Positions 8,147 to 17,573 of a stretch of 64,000 nt of DNA are shown here, in pieces. The number at the start of each line of letters is the position of its first letter. The stretch's first letter is position 1. The notes under the pieces are model-generated. The model was not told the DNA's origin, did not search any database, and worked only from the letters and a program-made list of their open reading frames with translations. The stretch is from Planctomycetota bacterium (GTDB taxonomy: Bacteria > Planctomycetota > UBA8742 > UBA2392), in assembly GCA_020638675.1 (NCBI GenBank), contig JACKID010000001.1, positions 1,426,001 to 1,490,000 on the forward strand. Direction: 5' to 3'. A program made the translations under genes and the position numbers.

Positions 8147-8898
8147 TGCTGCGCTATCTCACAGGCGGCTTGCTTGACCTGCTGCTGCCGCGGCACTGTG
8201 CCGTGAGCGGGCGTCCCCTCATGGAGGAAGAGACAGGCCCGATCGCACCGGAAGTCTTGCGCGAGGTCGAGCTCGCAGGGGCCGACTACTGCACCCGTTG
8301 CGGCGCACCCCAGGGCGCGGGCGTAGGTGTGATCCGGGAGTGCGCAAGCTGTCGCGAATACCGCGACGGGTTCGGAACACGCGAAGTGGTCGCCATCGGC
8401 AAATATGAGGGCGTGCTGAAAGAGATCTGTCTCGCCCTCAAGTTCGGCGGCGAGCGCAAGGTTGCGGGGGTGCTTGCGGCATGGCTCGCACAGCTTCTCT
8501 TTGACCGCGGGTTGGTGGACAAGATCGACGTGATTGTGCCGATGCCCTTGCACGTGATCCGCCGCTTTCAGCGCGGCTACAACCAGGCGGAGGTCATTGC
8601 CCGCCCGCTCGCCCAATCGCTCGAGAAGCCCGTGCTGTCGGAAGTACTGCGCCGCGCGGGCAAGACAGAGCGCCAGGCGACGCTTTCGCCCGCCCAGCGA
8701 AAGGCCAACGTTGAGGGTGTTTTCGAAGTGCGTGCTGGGCGAACGTCCGATATCGATGGCAAGTCCGTGCTGCTCATCGACGATGTCATGACGACCGGCG
8801 CAACACTCGGTGCCGCCGCCAGATGCCTGAAAAAGGCGGGCGCCCGGGCAGTCTATGCCGCGGTGGCGGCTCGCGCCTCACTCGACGCCGGCGTCTGA
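8146..8898 (+). CDS. comF: ComF-family phosphoribosyltransferase-like protein
   Basis: About 250 residues. N-terminal Cys pattern (C19, CxxC at 50-53, CxxC at 67-70) resembling the ComF zinc ribbon, then a type I phosphoribosyltransferase fold with the PRPP loop VLLIDDVMTTGAT near residues 208-220 and the RGYNQAE motif typical of ComF. In naturally competent species ComFC takes part in DNA uptake; here only the family is certain. ATG 8146 makes a TGATG overlap with the Nudix stop; GTG 8143 is an alternative start. No other competence gene is in the window. Confidence 0.88.
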   Translation: MLRYLTGGLLDLLLPRHCAVSGRPLMEEETGPIAPEVLREVELAGADYCTRCGAPQGAGVGVIRECASCREYRDGFGTREVVAIGKYEGVLKEICLALKFGGERKVAGVLAAWLAQLLFDRGLVDKIDVIVPMPLHVIRRFQRGYNQAEVIARPLAQSLEKPVLSEVLRRAGKTERQATLSPAQRKANVEGVFEVRAGRTSDIDGKSVLLIDDVMTTGATLGAAARCLKKAGARAVYAAVAARASLDAGV

Positions 8899-8994
8899 TC
8901 CCGATTTTCCTCAATTCCATGCTCGCACCATGCCGAACACTGACATGGCGCGGCACCGACGCGTCGCAAGTCATCACGAAAGAAGAGGCTCACC

Positions 8995-9948
8995 ATGGCA
9001 TCACGCAGAAGCAGGCGCGGCAAAAAGAGTGGCGGCAAAGGCATCCTGATCCTCGCGGCGGCAGTGCTGATTGCGCTGGGCGCGGGCGGATGGTTCGCCT
9101 TCGGCGGCAGCAAGGGCGACGCCACGGAATCGTCCATCACGGACCTGATCCCCGGTATCGACGAGGATGCACCGCAGGTCGGCGAACAGACCGGCGGCGG
9201 CGACTCCCAGTCGCTTGCCCAGGTGGAAAGCCTGCTGCACGAAGTCAGCGCAAACCTCGCGACGACGGAAGGCGAAGGCCGCGAAAAGGCTCTGCGCGAC
9301 GGCTACACACGCCTTGCCCAGTTGCTCGAGAACCCGCTGCCGGCCGAAGAGCGCGGGCGCTCCATCGAGCTGTTCCACAGCATCACGGATGAGCTGTTCC
9401 TCAGCGCGGTCCACAACGAGTTCTGCGACAACTACGTGGTTCAGCCCGGCGACAGCTACGACAAGATCGCCCGCAAGCACCACATCAGCACCAACCTGCT
9501 GTATGACCTCAACAACCGCCCTCGCGGCAAGGCCATGCTGCACCCGAACGACAACCTGAAGGTGCCCAAGGGCGATCCGCACATCGTCGTCCACAAGCGC
9601 GACTTCACCGCCAGCGTCTACTTCGGCACGTACCTCGTGCGGCAGTACATCATCGCCCACGGGCGAAATAACAACACGCCGGAGGGCACCACCACGATCA
9701 TCAGCATGACGATCGACCCTGAGAAGTCCGCCCAGGGCCCGAACGACCCGCGCGGCGAGATGAAGTTGCGCTGGATCGGGCTGGATGAATATGCCGATCA
9801 CCGTACCGGCATCGGGTTCCACGGCACCCAGTACCCCGACAGCATTCCCGGCATGACCAGCGCCGGTTGCATCCGCATGCAGGACGCCAATGTGGTCGAG
9901 CTGTACGACATCGTCCGCATCGGCAACAAAGTCGAAGTAAAGGCCTGA
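8995..9948 (+). CDS. Membrane-anchored LysM L,D-transpeptidase
   Basis: 317 residues: basic N-terminus, one membrane helix (16-36), a helical linker, LysM (146-191, peptidoglycan binding) and a YkuD catalytic domain (about 195-315) with the HG and SAGCIRM motifs (H276, C292). It should crosslink peptidoglycan or attach proteins to it in the periplasm. Followed 19 bp later by a second gene of the same design, so the two are probably co-transcribed. The ATG follows AGAGGCTCACC. A peptidoglycan role means this lineage has a murein wall. Confidence 0.9.
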   Translation: MASRRSRRGKKSGGKGILILAAAVLIALGAGGWFAFGGSKGDATESSITDLIPGIDEDAPQVGEQTGGGDSQSLAQVESLLHEVSANLATTEGEGREKALRDGYTRLAQLLENPLPAEERGRSIELFHSITDELFLSAVHNEFCDNYVVQPGDSYDKIARKHHISTNLLYDLNNRPRGKAMLHPNDNLKVPKGDPHIVVHKRDFTASVYFGTYLVRQYIIAHGRNNNTPEGTTTIISMTIDPEKSAQGPNDPRGEMKLRWIGLDEYADHRTGIGFHGTQYPDSIPGMTSAGCIRMQDANVVELYDIVRIGNKVEVKA

Positions 9949-9967
9949 CACCAACACGGAGCCAGTG

Positions 9968-10912
9968 ATGAAAACGCTCATGTACACCCTGTTGCTCTCG
10001 GCGCTGATGGCCGGGTGCGCACTCACCACCTTCAACGGCAAGGGCGAGGTCCAGCGGCCTGAGCCAGCACCGGTCGAAACCACCTCGGAGCACCTCGGCG
10101 ATCCGACCTTCACCGATGCCGTCGTGGAAGACGAAGGCAGCGAGCCGGTCACCGACAGCGCTGTCGTCGGCACCGACAACACGGTGCCCAGCAAGATCGA
10201 GCCCGCGGTCGACGTGAACCTCGCCAACGGGCTGGCGCTGTACGAGGACGCCAAGCTGCGCGACGCCCGCATTGCGCTGACCGCCGCGCTCAACGACAAC
10301 CTGAGCGACGAAGATGAAGCCAAGGCACTGCAAGTGCTGCGCGACATCAACAGCAAGATCTTCCTGAGCGCAGGCGAGGACGGCGACCTGACCACCTACA
10401 CCGTCAAGGCCGGCGACACGCTCGGCAAGATCGCGCAGCAGAAGGGCACGACCTGGGAAATGATCCAGCGCCTGAACGGCTTGAAGTCCACCCGCATCGA
10501 CGTCGGGCAGCACCTCCGCATTCTTGGCGGCACCTTCGAGTTGATCGTCCGCAAGGAGAAGTTCGTGATGGACCTGATGCTCGACGGCCAGTTCATCCAG
10601 CGCTACGAAGTTGGTCTCGGGCTGGCGGGCTGCACGCCGCTCGGCGAGTTCACAGTCAAGAACCGCATCCCCAAGCCGGCCGACGGCAGCTACCCCTACG
10701 GCCACGAGAAGCACCGCATCGGCTCACGCTGGCTCGGGCTGAAGGGCGACCCGAAGCTGCAGGGCTACGGCATCCACGGCTGCCGCGCTGAAGAGGAAGA
10801 CCAGATCCCCGGCGAATGCAGCCAGGGCTGCGTGCGGATGAAGAACGGCGACATCGAGGAAATCTACGACATCGTTCCCGTCGGTACGCAGGTCGTGATC
10901 CAGTCCAGGTAG
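9968..10912 (+). CDS. Lipoprotein LysM L,D-transpeptidase
   Basis: 314 residues: signal peptide ending in lipobox LMAGC (C17), acidic linker, helical region, LysM (about residues 140-182) and YkuD domain with GIHG and SQGCVRM motifs. Same architecture as the preceding gene but lipid-anchored instead of helix-anchored; the catalytic domains have diverged considerably. ATG 9968 lies six bases after CGGAG; GTG 9965 is the alternative. It ends the unit, with a terminator at 10928. Confidence 0.9.
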   Translation: MKTLMYTLLLSALMAGCALTTFNGKGEVQRPEPAPVETTSEHLGDPTFTDAVVEDEGSEPVTDSAVVGTDNTVPSKIEPAVDVNLANGLALYEDAKLRDARIALTAALNDNLSDEDEAKALQVLRDINSKIFLSAGEDGDLTTYTVKAGDTLGKIAQQKGTTWEMIQRLNGLKSTRIDVGQHLRILGGTFELIVRKEKFVMDLMLDGQFIQRYEVGLGLAGCTPLGEFTVKNRIPKPADGSYPYGHEKHRIGSRWLGLKGDPKLQGYGIHGCRAEEEDQIPGECSQGCVRMKNGDIEEIYDIVPVGTQVVIQSR

Positions 10913-10927
10913 CGAATGCCCGCTCAC

Positions 10928-10960
10928 AAAGCCCCCGACCACGTCGGGGGCTTTCGTTTT
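10928..10960 (+). terminator. Rho-independent terminator
   Basis: Stem AAAGCCCCCGAC / GTCGGGGGCTTT with a three-base loop (CAC), followed by CGTTTT. It lies 15 bp after the L,D-transpeptidase pair. Confidence 0.92.
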
Positions 10961-10986
10961 GACGCCCAGATTGCGACCATGAAGCC

Positions 10987-11652
10987 ATGGCTGAAACCAC
11001 AGCACCCGAGAGGTCCGAGATTGCCGGTCGCGCGCGGCGTGTACTGTGGGCGTGCGGCCTCTGCTTCGGGCTGCTGTTCCTGATGGGCCTCAGCGGCGTC
11101 GCCAGCATCACCCTGTTGTATGACGACCCGCTGTACCGCACGGGCACGCAGGGGTTCGAGGGCGTCGTCGTGCGGACCGTTTCTTCCCTGTCCGGCGTGA
11201 TCAAGGCGCTCCACAGTTGGGGTGGCTATGTCGGCATCGTGCTTGCCGGTTGGGCCGGGTTGGAAGTCTTCTCGTTCGGTCGCTTGATCAAGCGCAGCGA
11301 AGAGGGCGAGTGGCGCGCCACGGGGCGGCGCTTGATGCCCTTGGGGCTCGCCGGCGCTGCGATGCTGATCGTTGCCCTCATCCTGCTGATCCCAAGCGGT
11401 GTGGCTGCCAAGAGCTTTCTAAGCCACGACGAGCCCAAGGTGGTCGACGACACGCCGAACCCCGGCGCGTTCGCGCCACGCATCTCCGGGCGGGCGGAGC
11501 TTGAGAACGGGGCCGACAGCAAGTTCGTCGAGTGGCACACGCGCGAGCTGAATTACGTGCTGGCGCTCGGGGCGTTGCTGCTGGTCTTCGCGGCAAGCAG
11601 TACGCGCAAGGTTGAGCTGGCGGCGAAGAAGCCACCCGAGTCTTCCGACTAG
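10987..11652 (+). CDS. Hypothetical integral membrane protein
   Basis: 221 residues with four hydrophobic helices (about 20-45, 72-95, 118-140, 190-207) and a hydrophilic loop between helices 3 and 4. Histidines sit at helix edges (LHSWGG, SHDEP, EWHTREL), which recalls haem-binding membrane proteins, but I cannot assign a family. Its stop overlaps the stop of the convergent last gene of the Mrp operon by 4 bp. Preceded directly by a terminator, so it has its own promoter. Confidence 0.7.
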   Translation: MAETTAPERSEIAGRARRVLWACGLCFGLLFLMGLSGVASITLLYDDPLYRTGTQGFEGVVVRTVSSLSGVIKALHSWGGYVGIVLAGWAGLEVFSFGRLIKRSEEGEWRATGRRLMPLGLAGAAMLIVALILLIPSGVAAKSFLSHDEPKVVDDTPNPGAFAPRISGRAELENGADSKFVEWHTRELNYVLALGALLLVFAASSTRKVELAAKKPPESSD

Positions 11653-13457
11653 GTCGTCGTCGGCAGCAGCCAGAAGTAGATCAATAGATACGTCAGCAGC
11701 ATCACGGTGATCAGCAGCACCGGCACCGAGACCGCCCACGAGCCGGGCAGGCGTCGCCGCACGCTCGGCGGCAGCGAAGGATCCTCGGTGAAGCGTGCTG
11801 GAATCCACTCCAGCAGGGTCTTGTGGGCGCGGTCCAATCCCTCCAGCAGCGGTGTGACGACGTCATGCCAGAACTTTGGAATGAATCGCCGCCAGATCCA
11901 GTCCAAGTCCAGCGTGATCGACTCCGTGCGCTTGAGCAGGGGCAGGAGCACGAAGAACGACAGACCTGCGAACAGCAACATGCCTAGCATCAGAGTCAGG
12001 TGATCAACGCTGTAGACGACTTTTGCGTACTCGGCGGCCTCACCTTGGTAGGGCAAGATCGCGTACAGCGGCCCGGGGAAGATCCCCAGGAACACGCATA
12101 TCCCCGCGAATCCGATCATGGCCGCGCGCATGTTCCACGGCACCTCTGGCGGGCGAAGTCCGGAATCCTTCTGGAAGAACACGAACCAGGTCAACTTTAC
12201 GCAAGCATCGATGAACACGCCGGCGGTAGCGGCCTCGAACAGGATCCAGGTAACAATCAAGTGGTTGTGGCTCTGGCCCAGGGCCGCCATGCGGGCGGCC
12301 TCGTCGGTGATCGCCTGCACGACCATGCTCTTGCTCGTGAAGCCCGACGTCAGTGGAAAGCCCGAGATCGAAAGTCCGCCGATGATCAGGCACCACATGG
12401 TGATCGGCATAGTGCGGTACAGGCCCCCCAGCTGGTTCATCTTGGTGCGTCCCGTAGCCCACAGCACGCTGCCCGTCGCCATGAACAGCAGCGCCTTGTA
12501 GATGATGTGGGCGAAGGCGTGCCCTGCTGCGCCGTCAATCGCCAAGTGCGTGCCGAGCCCAATACCCACCAGCATGAAGCCGACCTGGTTGACCAGCGAG
12601 TAACTCAGCAATCGACGAATGTCATTTTCGAGGATGCCGTACACGACTCCGTAGATTGCCATGTACAGACCGAAGTAGATCACCACTTCGACGCCGGCAA
12701 AGGCGGTCATGAGCGTGAACACGGCGGTTTTGGTCGTGAAGGCGCTGAGGATCACAGTGCCGGAAGCACTGCCCTGCGGGTAGGAATCAGGGATCCAGGA
12801 ACTGAAGGGCGGCGCGCCGGCATTGACCAACATGCCGATCAGGATCAGCCACATGCCTGCGCTGTCCCAGCCGAGGGTGGACCAGCCTTGCACCATTTCA
12901 TCGAAGTGGCGGAACGCCAGCGGGTCCGCATCGCCTGCGTGGATGCGCTGGTTGATCACAATGATGATGCCCATCAGCAGCAGCACGCCGCCGAACGCGT
13001 GCATGCCGAAGTAGCGCAGGCCCGCACCTTGGCTGTCTTCTCGCCTGCCGGACCAGATCAGCACTGTGCTACCCAGGGTCATCACTTCCCAGAAAATGAA
13101 CATCGACACCAGGTCGCCGCAAAACAGAACACCCAGCGCGCCGCCTGCGTAGACGCAGGCGGCCGGTAGTTCATGCTCCCGCTTCTGATTGAAGGCGTAC
13201 AGAACACCGCCAAGCACCATGATCGCAAACACCGTCGCAAACACCGGCGTGGCTGGATGCACATGCACCGGATTCAGTGTCATGTTCAGAAAGGCTACGT
13301 GGCTCTCGGCCCCGACTGTGATCACCTGCCAGGCATCCGCCAAAGCCAGCACTGGCAAGGCGAACGCCAGTGCCCACCGCAGGCGACCTTTTGCTGCCGG
13401 TATGAGCAGCGCGCCGGACAGCAGGATCAGCGCCGGAGGGAAATCAGTCATCTGCAT
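11649..13457 (-). CDS. Proton-conducting antiporter subunit, long MrpD/ND5-like (third copy)
   Basis: 602 residues, about 14 membrane helices plus a C-terminal extension with an amphipathic stretch (about 530-570) and a final helix. Contains the proton-channel family motifs, including FWEVMTLGS (Glu on helix 5) and KALLFMATGSVLW. Last gene of the Mrp operon, overlapping the 86-residue gene by 14 bp. The longer C-terminus compared with the two ~508-residue paralogues suggests it takes the place of the ND5-like half of MrpA; this is inference. Moves cations against protons across the inner membrane. Confidence 0.85.
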   Translation of the reverse strand: MQMTDFPPALILLSGALLIPAAKGRLRWALAFALPVLALADAWQVITVGAESHVAFLNMTLNPVHVHPATPVFATVFAIMVLGGVLYAFNQKREHELPAACVYAGGALGVLFCGDLVSMFIFWEVMTLGSTVLIWSGRREDSQGAGLRYFGMHAFGGVLLLMGIIIVINQRIHAGDADPLAFRHFDEMVQGWSTLGWDSAGMWLILIGMLVNAGAPPFSSWIPDSYPQGSASGTVILSAFTTKTAVFTLMTAFAGVEVVIYFGLYMAIYGVVYGILENDIRRLLSYSLVNQVGFMLVGIGLGTHLAIDGAAGHAFAHIIYKALLFMATGSVLWATGRTKMNQLGGLYRTMPITMWCLIIGGLSISGFPLTSGFTSKSMVVQAITDEAARMAALGQSHNHLIVTWILFEAATAGVFIDACVKLTWFVFFQKDSGLRPPEVPWNMRAAMIGFAGICVFLGIFPGPLYAILPYQGEAAEYAKVVYSVDHLTLMLGMLLFAGLSFFVLLPLLKRTESITLDLDWIWRRFIPKFWHDVVTPLLEGLDRAHKTLLEWIPARFTEDPSLPPSVRRRLPGSWAVSVPVLLITVMLLTYLLIYFWLLPTTT

Positions 13458-13704
13458 AGAACGTGTCCTTCCGTTTCAATGCGATGGCCAAGGTCTTGGC
13501 GACGATGATGAGCGTGAACGCTGATCCGAAGCCGAAGATGGGGTAGAACTCGGGTAGCGTGTCGAACGTGAGGCCGTCCTGCTCGAAGTGCGCGTGGTGG
13601 TGTACACCAAGGTCCACCAGGACAATGACAAGTAGAACGAGCAAGCCTACAGCCCAGGCGGTGCGCGCCAGGCGCTTTTCCTGGGGTGTCATTTCGTACT
13701 TCAT
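13444..13704 (-). CDS. Small two-helix protein of the Mrp operon
   Basis: 86 residues, helices at about 17-34 and 55-75, with a His-rich loop (GVHHHAH) between them and a C-terminus RKDTFYADD. I recall similar small proteins with an aromatic/acidic tail between D-type subunits in other three-D antiporter operons. Overlaps the upstream D subunit by 4 bp and the downstream one by 14 bp, so it must be co-translated and is probably a structural subunit. Confidence 0.75.
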   Translation of the reverse strand: MKYEMTPQEKRLARTAWAVGLLVLLVIVLVDLGVHHHAHFEQDGLTFDTLPEFYPIFGFGSAFTLIIVAKTLAIALKRKDTFYADD

Positions 13705-15224
13705 CCGACCGCCCTCCTGACGAGCTCGGCCAGTTCCATCACCGGCTTATTCCAGAAGAAGAAGAACAGCGTGAGGCCCGCGGTGAACATCAGCGCGGTC
13801 ACGATCGGCCACGGCGCCTCGCCGTGCGGGTGCTTCTGGTCCGCATCGCTGAGTGGCTTGAAGAAGGCGCGGTAGACGATTGGCAGGAAGTATCCCGCGT
13901 TCAGCAACGTGCTGAGCAGGATTACCGTCAGCGCAAAGATCTCATCGAAGTGGCCGCCGGGGATGCGCCAGCTCTCGATCACTGAATTGATCAGGTACCA
14001 CTTGCTGACCAGGCCCACGACCGGCGGCACGCCGATCATGCTGAGTGTGCCGACCGTGAATGCGCCCATGGTCCAGGGCATGCGCCGTCCGATGCCGTCG
14101 AGCTGGCTGACCTGTGTCTTGTGCCCGGCCGTGTAGACACTGCCTGCCGCGAAGAACAGGGTGATCTTGCCGAACGCGTGCGCGACGATGTGGACGACGG
14201 CCGCGAAGATCGAGAGCGGCGTCAGCAAGGCCGTCGCCATCACGATGTAGCTGAGCTGGCTGATGGTCGAGTACGCCAGCCGCTTCTTCAGGTTGTCCTG
14301 GAACAGTGCGATCAGCGAGCCGACCAGAATCGTGCCACCCGCCGCATAGAGCAGCCAGCCGCCCTGGTCGTAGCGCCGCAGCGTGTCCACGCCGAAGACG
14401 TACACCGTCACCTTGATGACGCAGAACACGCCGGCCTTCACGACCGCAACCGCGTGCAGGAACGCACTGACGGGTGTGGGGGCGACCATCGCCGCGGGCA
14501 GCCAGCGGTGGACGGGCATGACGGCGGCTTTGCCGATGCCGTAGATGTAGAGGAAGAACAGCAGCCCGAAGATGCCCGGGTCGATGGCGTTGCTGGCCAG
14601 CCCTTCACGGAAGATGCCGCCGCGCGTGAAGTCGATGCTGCTGACGTCGCCCTGGTTGGCGAGCGCGACAATCCACATCACGGCCAGCAACTGGAAGCAT
14701 ACGGACGTGGTCAGCAGCACGCCGAGGTAGATGCGCCCGCTCTTGACGGCGTCGCTGTTGCCCTTGTGCGTCACGAGCGGGAAGGTGCTGAACGTGAGCG
14801 TCTCGTAGAACACGAACATCGTGAAGATGTTCTCTGCGAACGCGATGCCGATCGCGCTGGCAATCGCCAGCGGGAAGCAGGCATAGAAGCGCGTCTGGTG
14901 CTTCTCGTTGTTTCCGCGCATGTAGCCGAAGGCGTACAGCGAGTTAGGGATCCACAGCAGCGTCGCGACCAGCGCGTAGACCATGCCCAGCGGCTCAAGC
15001 TTGAACGCGAGCGGCACGCCGGGGATCACGCTCAGCAACTCCAGCCGCACCTGCTGCTGATGAATCACGTACGGGTAAAGGCTGGCCACCAGCCCGAACG
15101 TCACGAGCGCCGTCAGAAGCGTGAACGCCTCACGCAGGTTGGGCACGCGCCCTGCCATGACGATCAGCAGCGTGCCAAGCAGCGGCACACCGAGCGCGAG
15201 CGTAAGGATCAGCTCCGCGTTCAT
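13701..15224 (-). CDS. mnhD: Monovalent cation/H+ antiporter subunit D (second copy)
   Basis: 507 residues with about 14 membrane helices. The NADH-dehydrogenase-chain-2/4/5 signature is clear: HRWLPAAMVAPTPVSAFLHA, with the channel Lys/His positions, and FYETLTF on helix 5. Belongs to the Mrp complex in the inner membrane; overlaps its neighbours by 4 bp on both sides. Shares the fold but limited identity with the other two D-type proteins, so the three arose by old duplications. Confidence 0.88.
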   Translation of the reverse strand: MNAELILTLALGVPLLGTLLIVMAGRVPNLREAFTLLTALVTFGLVASLYPYVIHQQQVRLELLSVIPGVPLAFKLEPLGMVYALVATLLWIPNSLYAFGYMRGNNEKHQTRFYACFPLAIASAIGIAFAENIFTMFVFYETLTFSTFPLVTHKGNSDAVKSGRIYLGVLLTTSVCFQLLAVMWIVALANQGDVSSIDFTRGGIFREGLASNAIDPGIFGLLFFLYIYGIGKAAVMPVHRWLPAAMVAPTPVSAFLHAVAVVKAGVFCVIKVTVYVFGVDTLRRYDQGGWLLYAAGGTILVGSLIALFQDNLKKRLAYSTISQLSYIVMATALLTPLSIFAAVVHIVAHAFGKITLFFAAGSVYTAGHKTQVSQLDGIGRRMPWTMGAFTVGTLSMIGVPPVVGLVSKWYLINSVIESWRIPGGHFDEIFALTVILLSTLLNAGYFLPIVYRAFFKPLSDADQKHPHGEAPWPIVTALMFTAGLTLFFFFWNKPVMELAELVRRAVG

Positions 15225-16750
15225 GGTGCACCTCCCAGCAGGAAGTGCGCGGCGGCCGTGGCAACGCGCGACGTCAGCGAAGCGTCGATGCCGAAGTAGA
15301 TGCTTCCGCCGGCGAGCAGGAGCACAGGCACCAACATCGTGACGGGGGCTTCCTTCACGACCGGTGCATTCTCATCACGCTTGCCGAAGTAGATGGTTTC
15401 GACAACCTTCCACGTGTACAGCAGCGCGATCATCGAGCCGATCAGCACAATCGCCGCCATCTCATAGCGCCCGGCCTCGATGCATGAGCTGACCAGGTAC
15501 CACTTGCTGATGAACCCGGCCGTGAGCGGCACACCGATCAGCCCCAGCCCTCCGGCCGTGAACGCGGCCATAGTGAGCGGCAGTTTGCGCCCGAGGCCCT
15601 GCAGGTCTTTCAGGCGCGTATGCCCGGTGCGATAGGCGACAACGCCCAGTGCAAGGAACATGCCGCCCTTGGTAAGCGCGTGGTTGAACAGGTGGATGAC
15701 GGAGGCCGTGAGCCCGCCGACGTTGCCCAGCGCAAAGCCCAGCGTGATGTAGCCGATCTGGCCGAGACTCGAATAGGCCAGCAGCTTTTTCACATTGGTC
15801 TGGCGGAACGCCATCCATGAGCCGAACAGAATCGCCGCACCGGCCGAGATCATCAGGACCGTGTCGGTGTGCAGCACCGTGTAGGCGAAGTTCACGCCCA
15901 CCAGCGTGAAGATCACGCGGATGAACACGTAGGCGCCGACCTTGGTGGCAGTGCTCGCCAGCAGCGCCGACACGGCCGAAGGCGAATAGGTGTAGGCGTT
16001 CGGCAGCCAGCCGTGCAGCGGGAACAGGGCGAGCTTCAGGCTCAGCCCGACCGACATGAATGCGAAGCCGGCAATCACCGTCGTGCGGTATTGCGGGGCG
16101 TCGGTGCCCCACGTCGGGAAGACCTTGTTGACCAGGATGTTGTGAATGTCGGCGATGTTCAGGCTGCCGGTCACCATGTACAGGTAGGCGATGCCAAGCA
16201 GGTAGAAGCACGCGCCGATGCTGCCCAGCACGAGGTAGTTGATCGCGGCCGTCAGTGCGCGCCGGTTGCGATTGCGACCGAGGGCGACCAGCGTGTACGT
16301 GCTGAGCGAGCTGATCTCGAGCAGGACGTACAGGTTGAAAGCGTCACCCGTGATGGTGATGCCCAGCAGGCCGGTGATGCAGAACAGCCACAGGGCATAG
16401 AAGAAGTGCAGCCGGTTGTGCGCAATCTCGCTGGCGACGCTCTTGCGCGCGTACAGCGTGACGACGGCGGAGATGATGGACACGATCACCAGCACAGACG
16501 CGTTGAGCGGGTCCACGACGTAGCCGATGCCGAAGGGCGTCGGCCAGTTGCCCATCAGGTAGGTGACGGTCTGGGTGCCGCTGTCGAGCACGTTGGCCAG
16601 CAGCTGGATGCTCATCGCCAGCACGGCCGCGGTCGTGCCCATGGCGAGGTACCAGCCCAGGCCTCGACGCCCGATGATGGACGTAATGAGGCCCATGACG
16701 AGCGGCGTCACGACTACGAGTGCGGGAAGATTTCGCTGGATGAGTTCCAA
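15221..16750 (-). CDS. mnhD: Monovalent cation/H+ antiporter subunit D (first copy)
   Basis: 509 residues, about 14 membrane helices. Motifs LFPLHGWLPNAYTYSPSAVS and LYVLLEISSLSTY are those of MrpD/NuoN-type proton-translocating subunits. Lies one base after the MrpC-like gene, the usual C-D order of Mrp operons, so this copy is the best candidate for orthodox MrpD. The following D copy overlaps it by 4 bp. Confidence 0.9.
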   Translation of the reverse strand: MELIQRNLPALVVVTPLVMGLITSIIGRRGLGWYLAMGTTAAVLAMSIQLLANVLDSGTQTVTYLMGNWPTPFGIGYVVDPLNASVLVIVSIISAVVTLYARKSVASEIAHNRLHFFYALWLFCITGLLGITITGDAFNLYVLLEISSLSTYTLVALGRNRNRRALTAAINYLVLGSIGACFYLLGIAYLYMVTGSLNIADIHNILVNKVFPTWGTDAPQYRTTVIAGFAFMSVGLSLKLALFPLHGWLPNAYTYSPSAVSALLASTATKVGAYVFIRVIFTLVGVNFAYTVLHTDTVLMISAGAAILFGSWMAFRQTNVKKLLAYSSLGQIGYITLGFALGNVGGLTASVIHLFNHALTKGGMFLALGVVAYRTGHTRLKDLQGLGRKLPLTMAAFTAGGLGLIGVPLTAGFISKWYLVSSCIEAGRYEMAAIVLIGSMIALLYTWKVVETIYFGKRDENAPVVKEAPVTMLVPVLLLAGGSIYFGIDASLTSRVATAAAHFLLGGAP

Positions 16751-16751
16751 G

Positions 16752-17120
16752 CTAGTCCTGTGTCTCGTGCTCTAGTTGCTCAAGGTCCTGTTCGTCGATC
16801 GTGCCGTACCGCTCGCGTATGTTCACAATGATGGCCATGGCGACCGCGAGCGTCGCAACGCCGACCACGATGGCGGTCAGCATCAGCGCGTGCGGCAGAG
16901 GGTTGCTGTAGACGGGGTTGTCGACCGATTTGTCGAGTACCGGCGCCGTGCCGCCCTCGACTTTGCCGATCGAGATGTAGAAGACTAGGATGCCCGTCTG
17001 GAACAGGCTCAGCGAAAGGGCCTTCTTGACGAGGTTGGTCTTCGCAATAACGCCGTAAAAGCCCACCATCATCAGGATGATGCAGATCCAGTAGTTGTAG
17101 TAGTCGAACACGATCTGCAT
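16752..17120 (-). CDS. mnhC: Na+/H+ antiporter subunit C (NuoK-like)
   Basis: 122 residues, three membrane helices, with the MrpC/NuoK pattern: NLVKKALSLSLFQTG and PLPHALMLTAIVVGVA. Starts directly after the stop of the B-like gene (no gap) and ends one base before subunit D. C-terminal cytoplasmic tail is acidic (EQDLEQLEHETQD). Length is normal for the family. Confidence 0.92.
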   Translation of the reverse strand: MQIVFDYYNYWICIILMMVGFYGVIAKTNLVKKALSLSLFQTGILVFYISIGKVEGGTAPVLDKSVDNPVYSNPLPHALMLTAIVVGVATLAVAMAIIVNIRERYGTIDEQDLEQLEHETQD

Positions 17121-17573
17121 CTACTGCTTCTCCATGATGATCGTGCTGTCCTCGGGGGCCGTGCCCTCGGTGATTTCGTTGAACACGGTGATCATCACCG
17201 CGGCGACGGTGATGCCCACGCCGTACTCGACGCTGGTCATCCCCCAGGGGGCGCCGCCGCCCGGGTTGCCGGGCATGATTGCCGTGTAGTCCAGGAATTC
17301 GTAGCCCATCAGCATGCAGTACACGCCCGTGCCGGCGTAGATCAGTACGCCCAGCCCGGCCGCGATGTCCGTGACCCAGCGCGGCACAATGCGCCGCATC
17401 TCGTGCCCGCCGAACACCATGCCGTAGACGATAAACGCGGCGGCGATCATCACGCCGCTCTGGAAGCCGCCGCCCGGACCCAGCTCGCCGTGGGTCTGCG
17501 TGTACAACGCGAAGATCAGCATGAACGGCATGTTCCAGCGCGCCGCAATGCGCATCAGGACGTTGTCTTTCAT
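17121..17573 (-). CDS. mnhB: Na+/H+ antiporter subunit B (MnhB-like)
   Basis: 150 residues, four membrane helices, with the MnhB signature HGELGPGGGFQSGVMIAAAF. In classical Mrp this domain is a separate MrpB following MrpA, as here. Overlaps the upstream A'-type gene by 4 bp and abuts subunit C. Between the helices is a polar loop with PGNPGGGAPWG. Confidence 0.92.
   Translation of the reverse strand: MKDNVLMRIAARWNMPFMLIFALYTQTHGELGPGGGFQSGVMIAAAFIVYGMVFGGHEMRRIVPRWVTDIAAGLGVLIYAGTGVYCMLMGYEFLDYTAIMPGNPGGGAPWGMTSVEYGVGITVAAVMITVFNEITEGTAPEDSTIIMEKQ

Noticed and set aside
12000..13169. Long plus-strand open frame of about 390 codons
   Set aside because: It is antisense to the 602-residue antiporter gene, rich in His/Gln/Arg/Asp as expected of an opposite-strand shadow of a GC-rich membrane gene, with no motif or ribosome site.
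14121..15299. Plus-strand open frame of about 390 codons
   Set aside because: Antisense shadow of the second MrpD gene; composition again Arg/His/Asp/Glu-rich.
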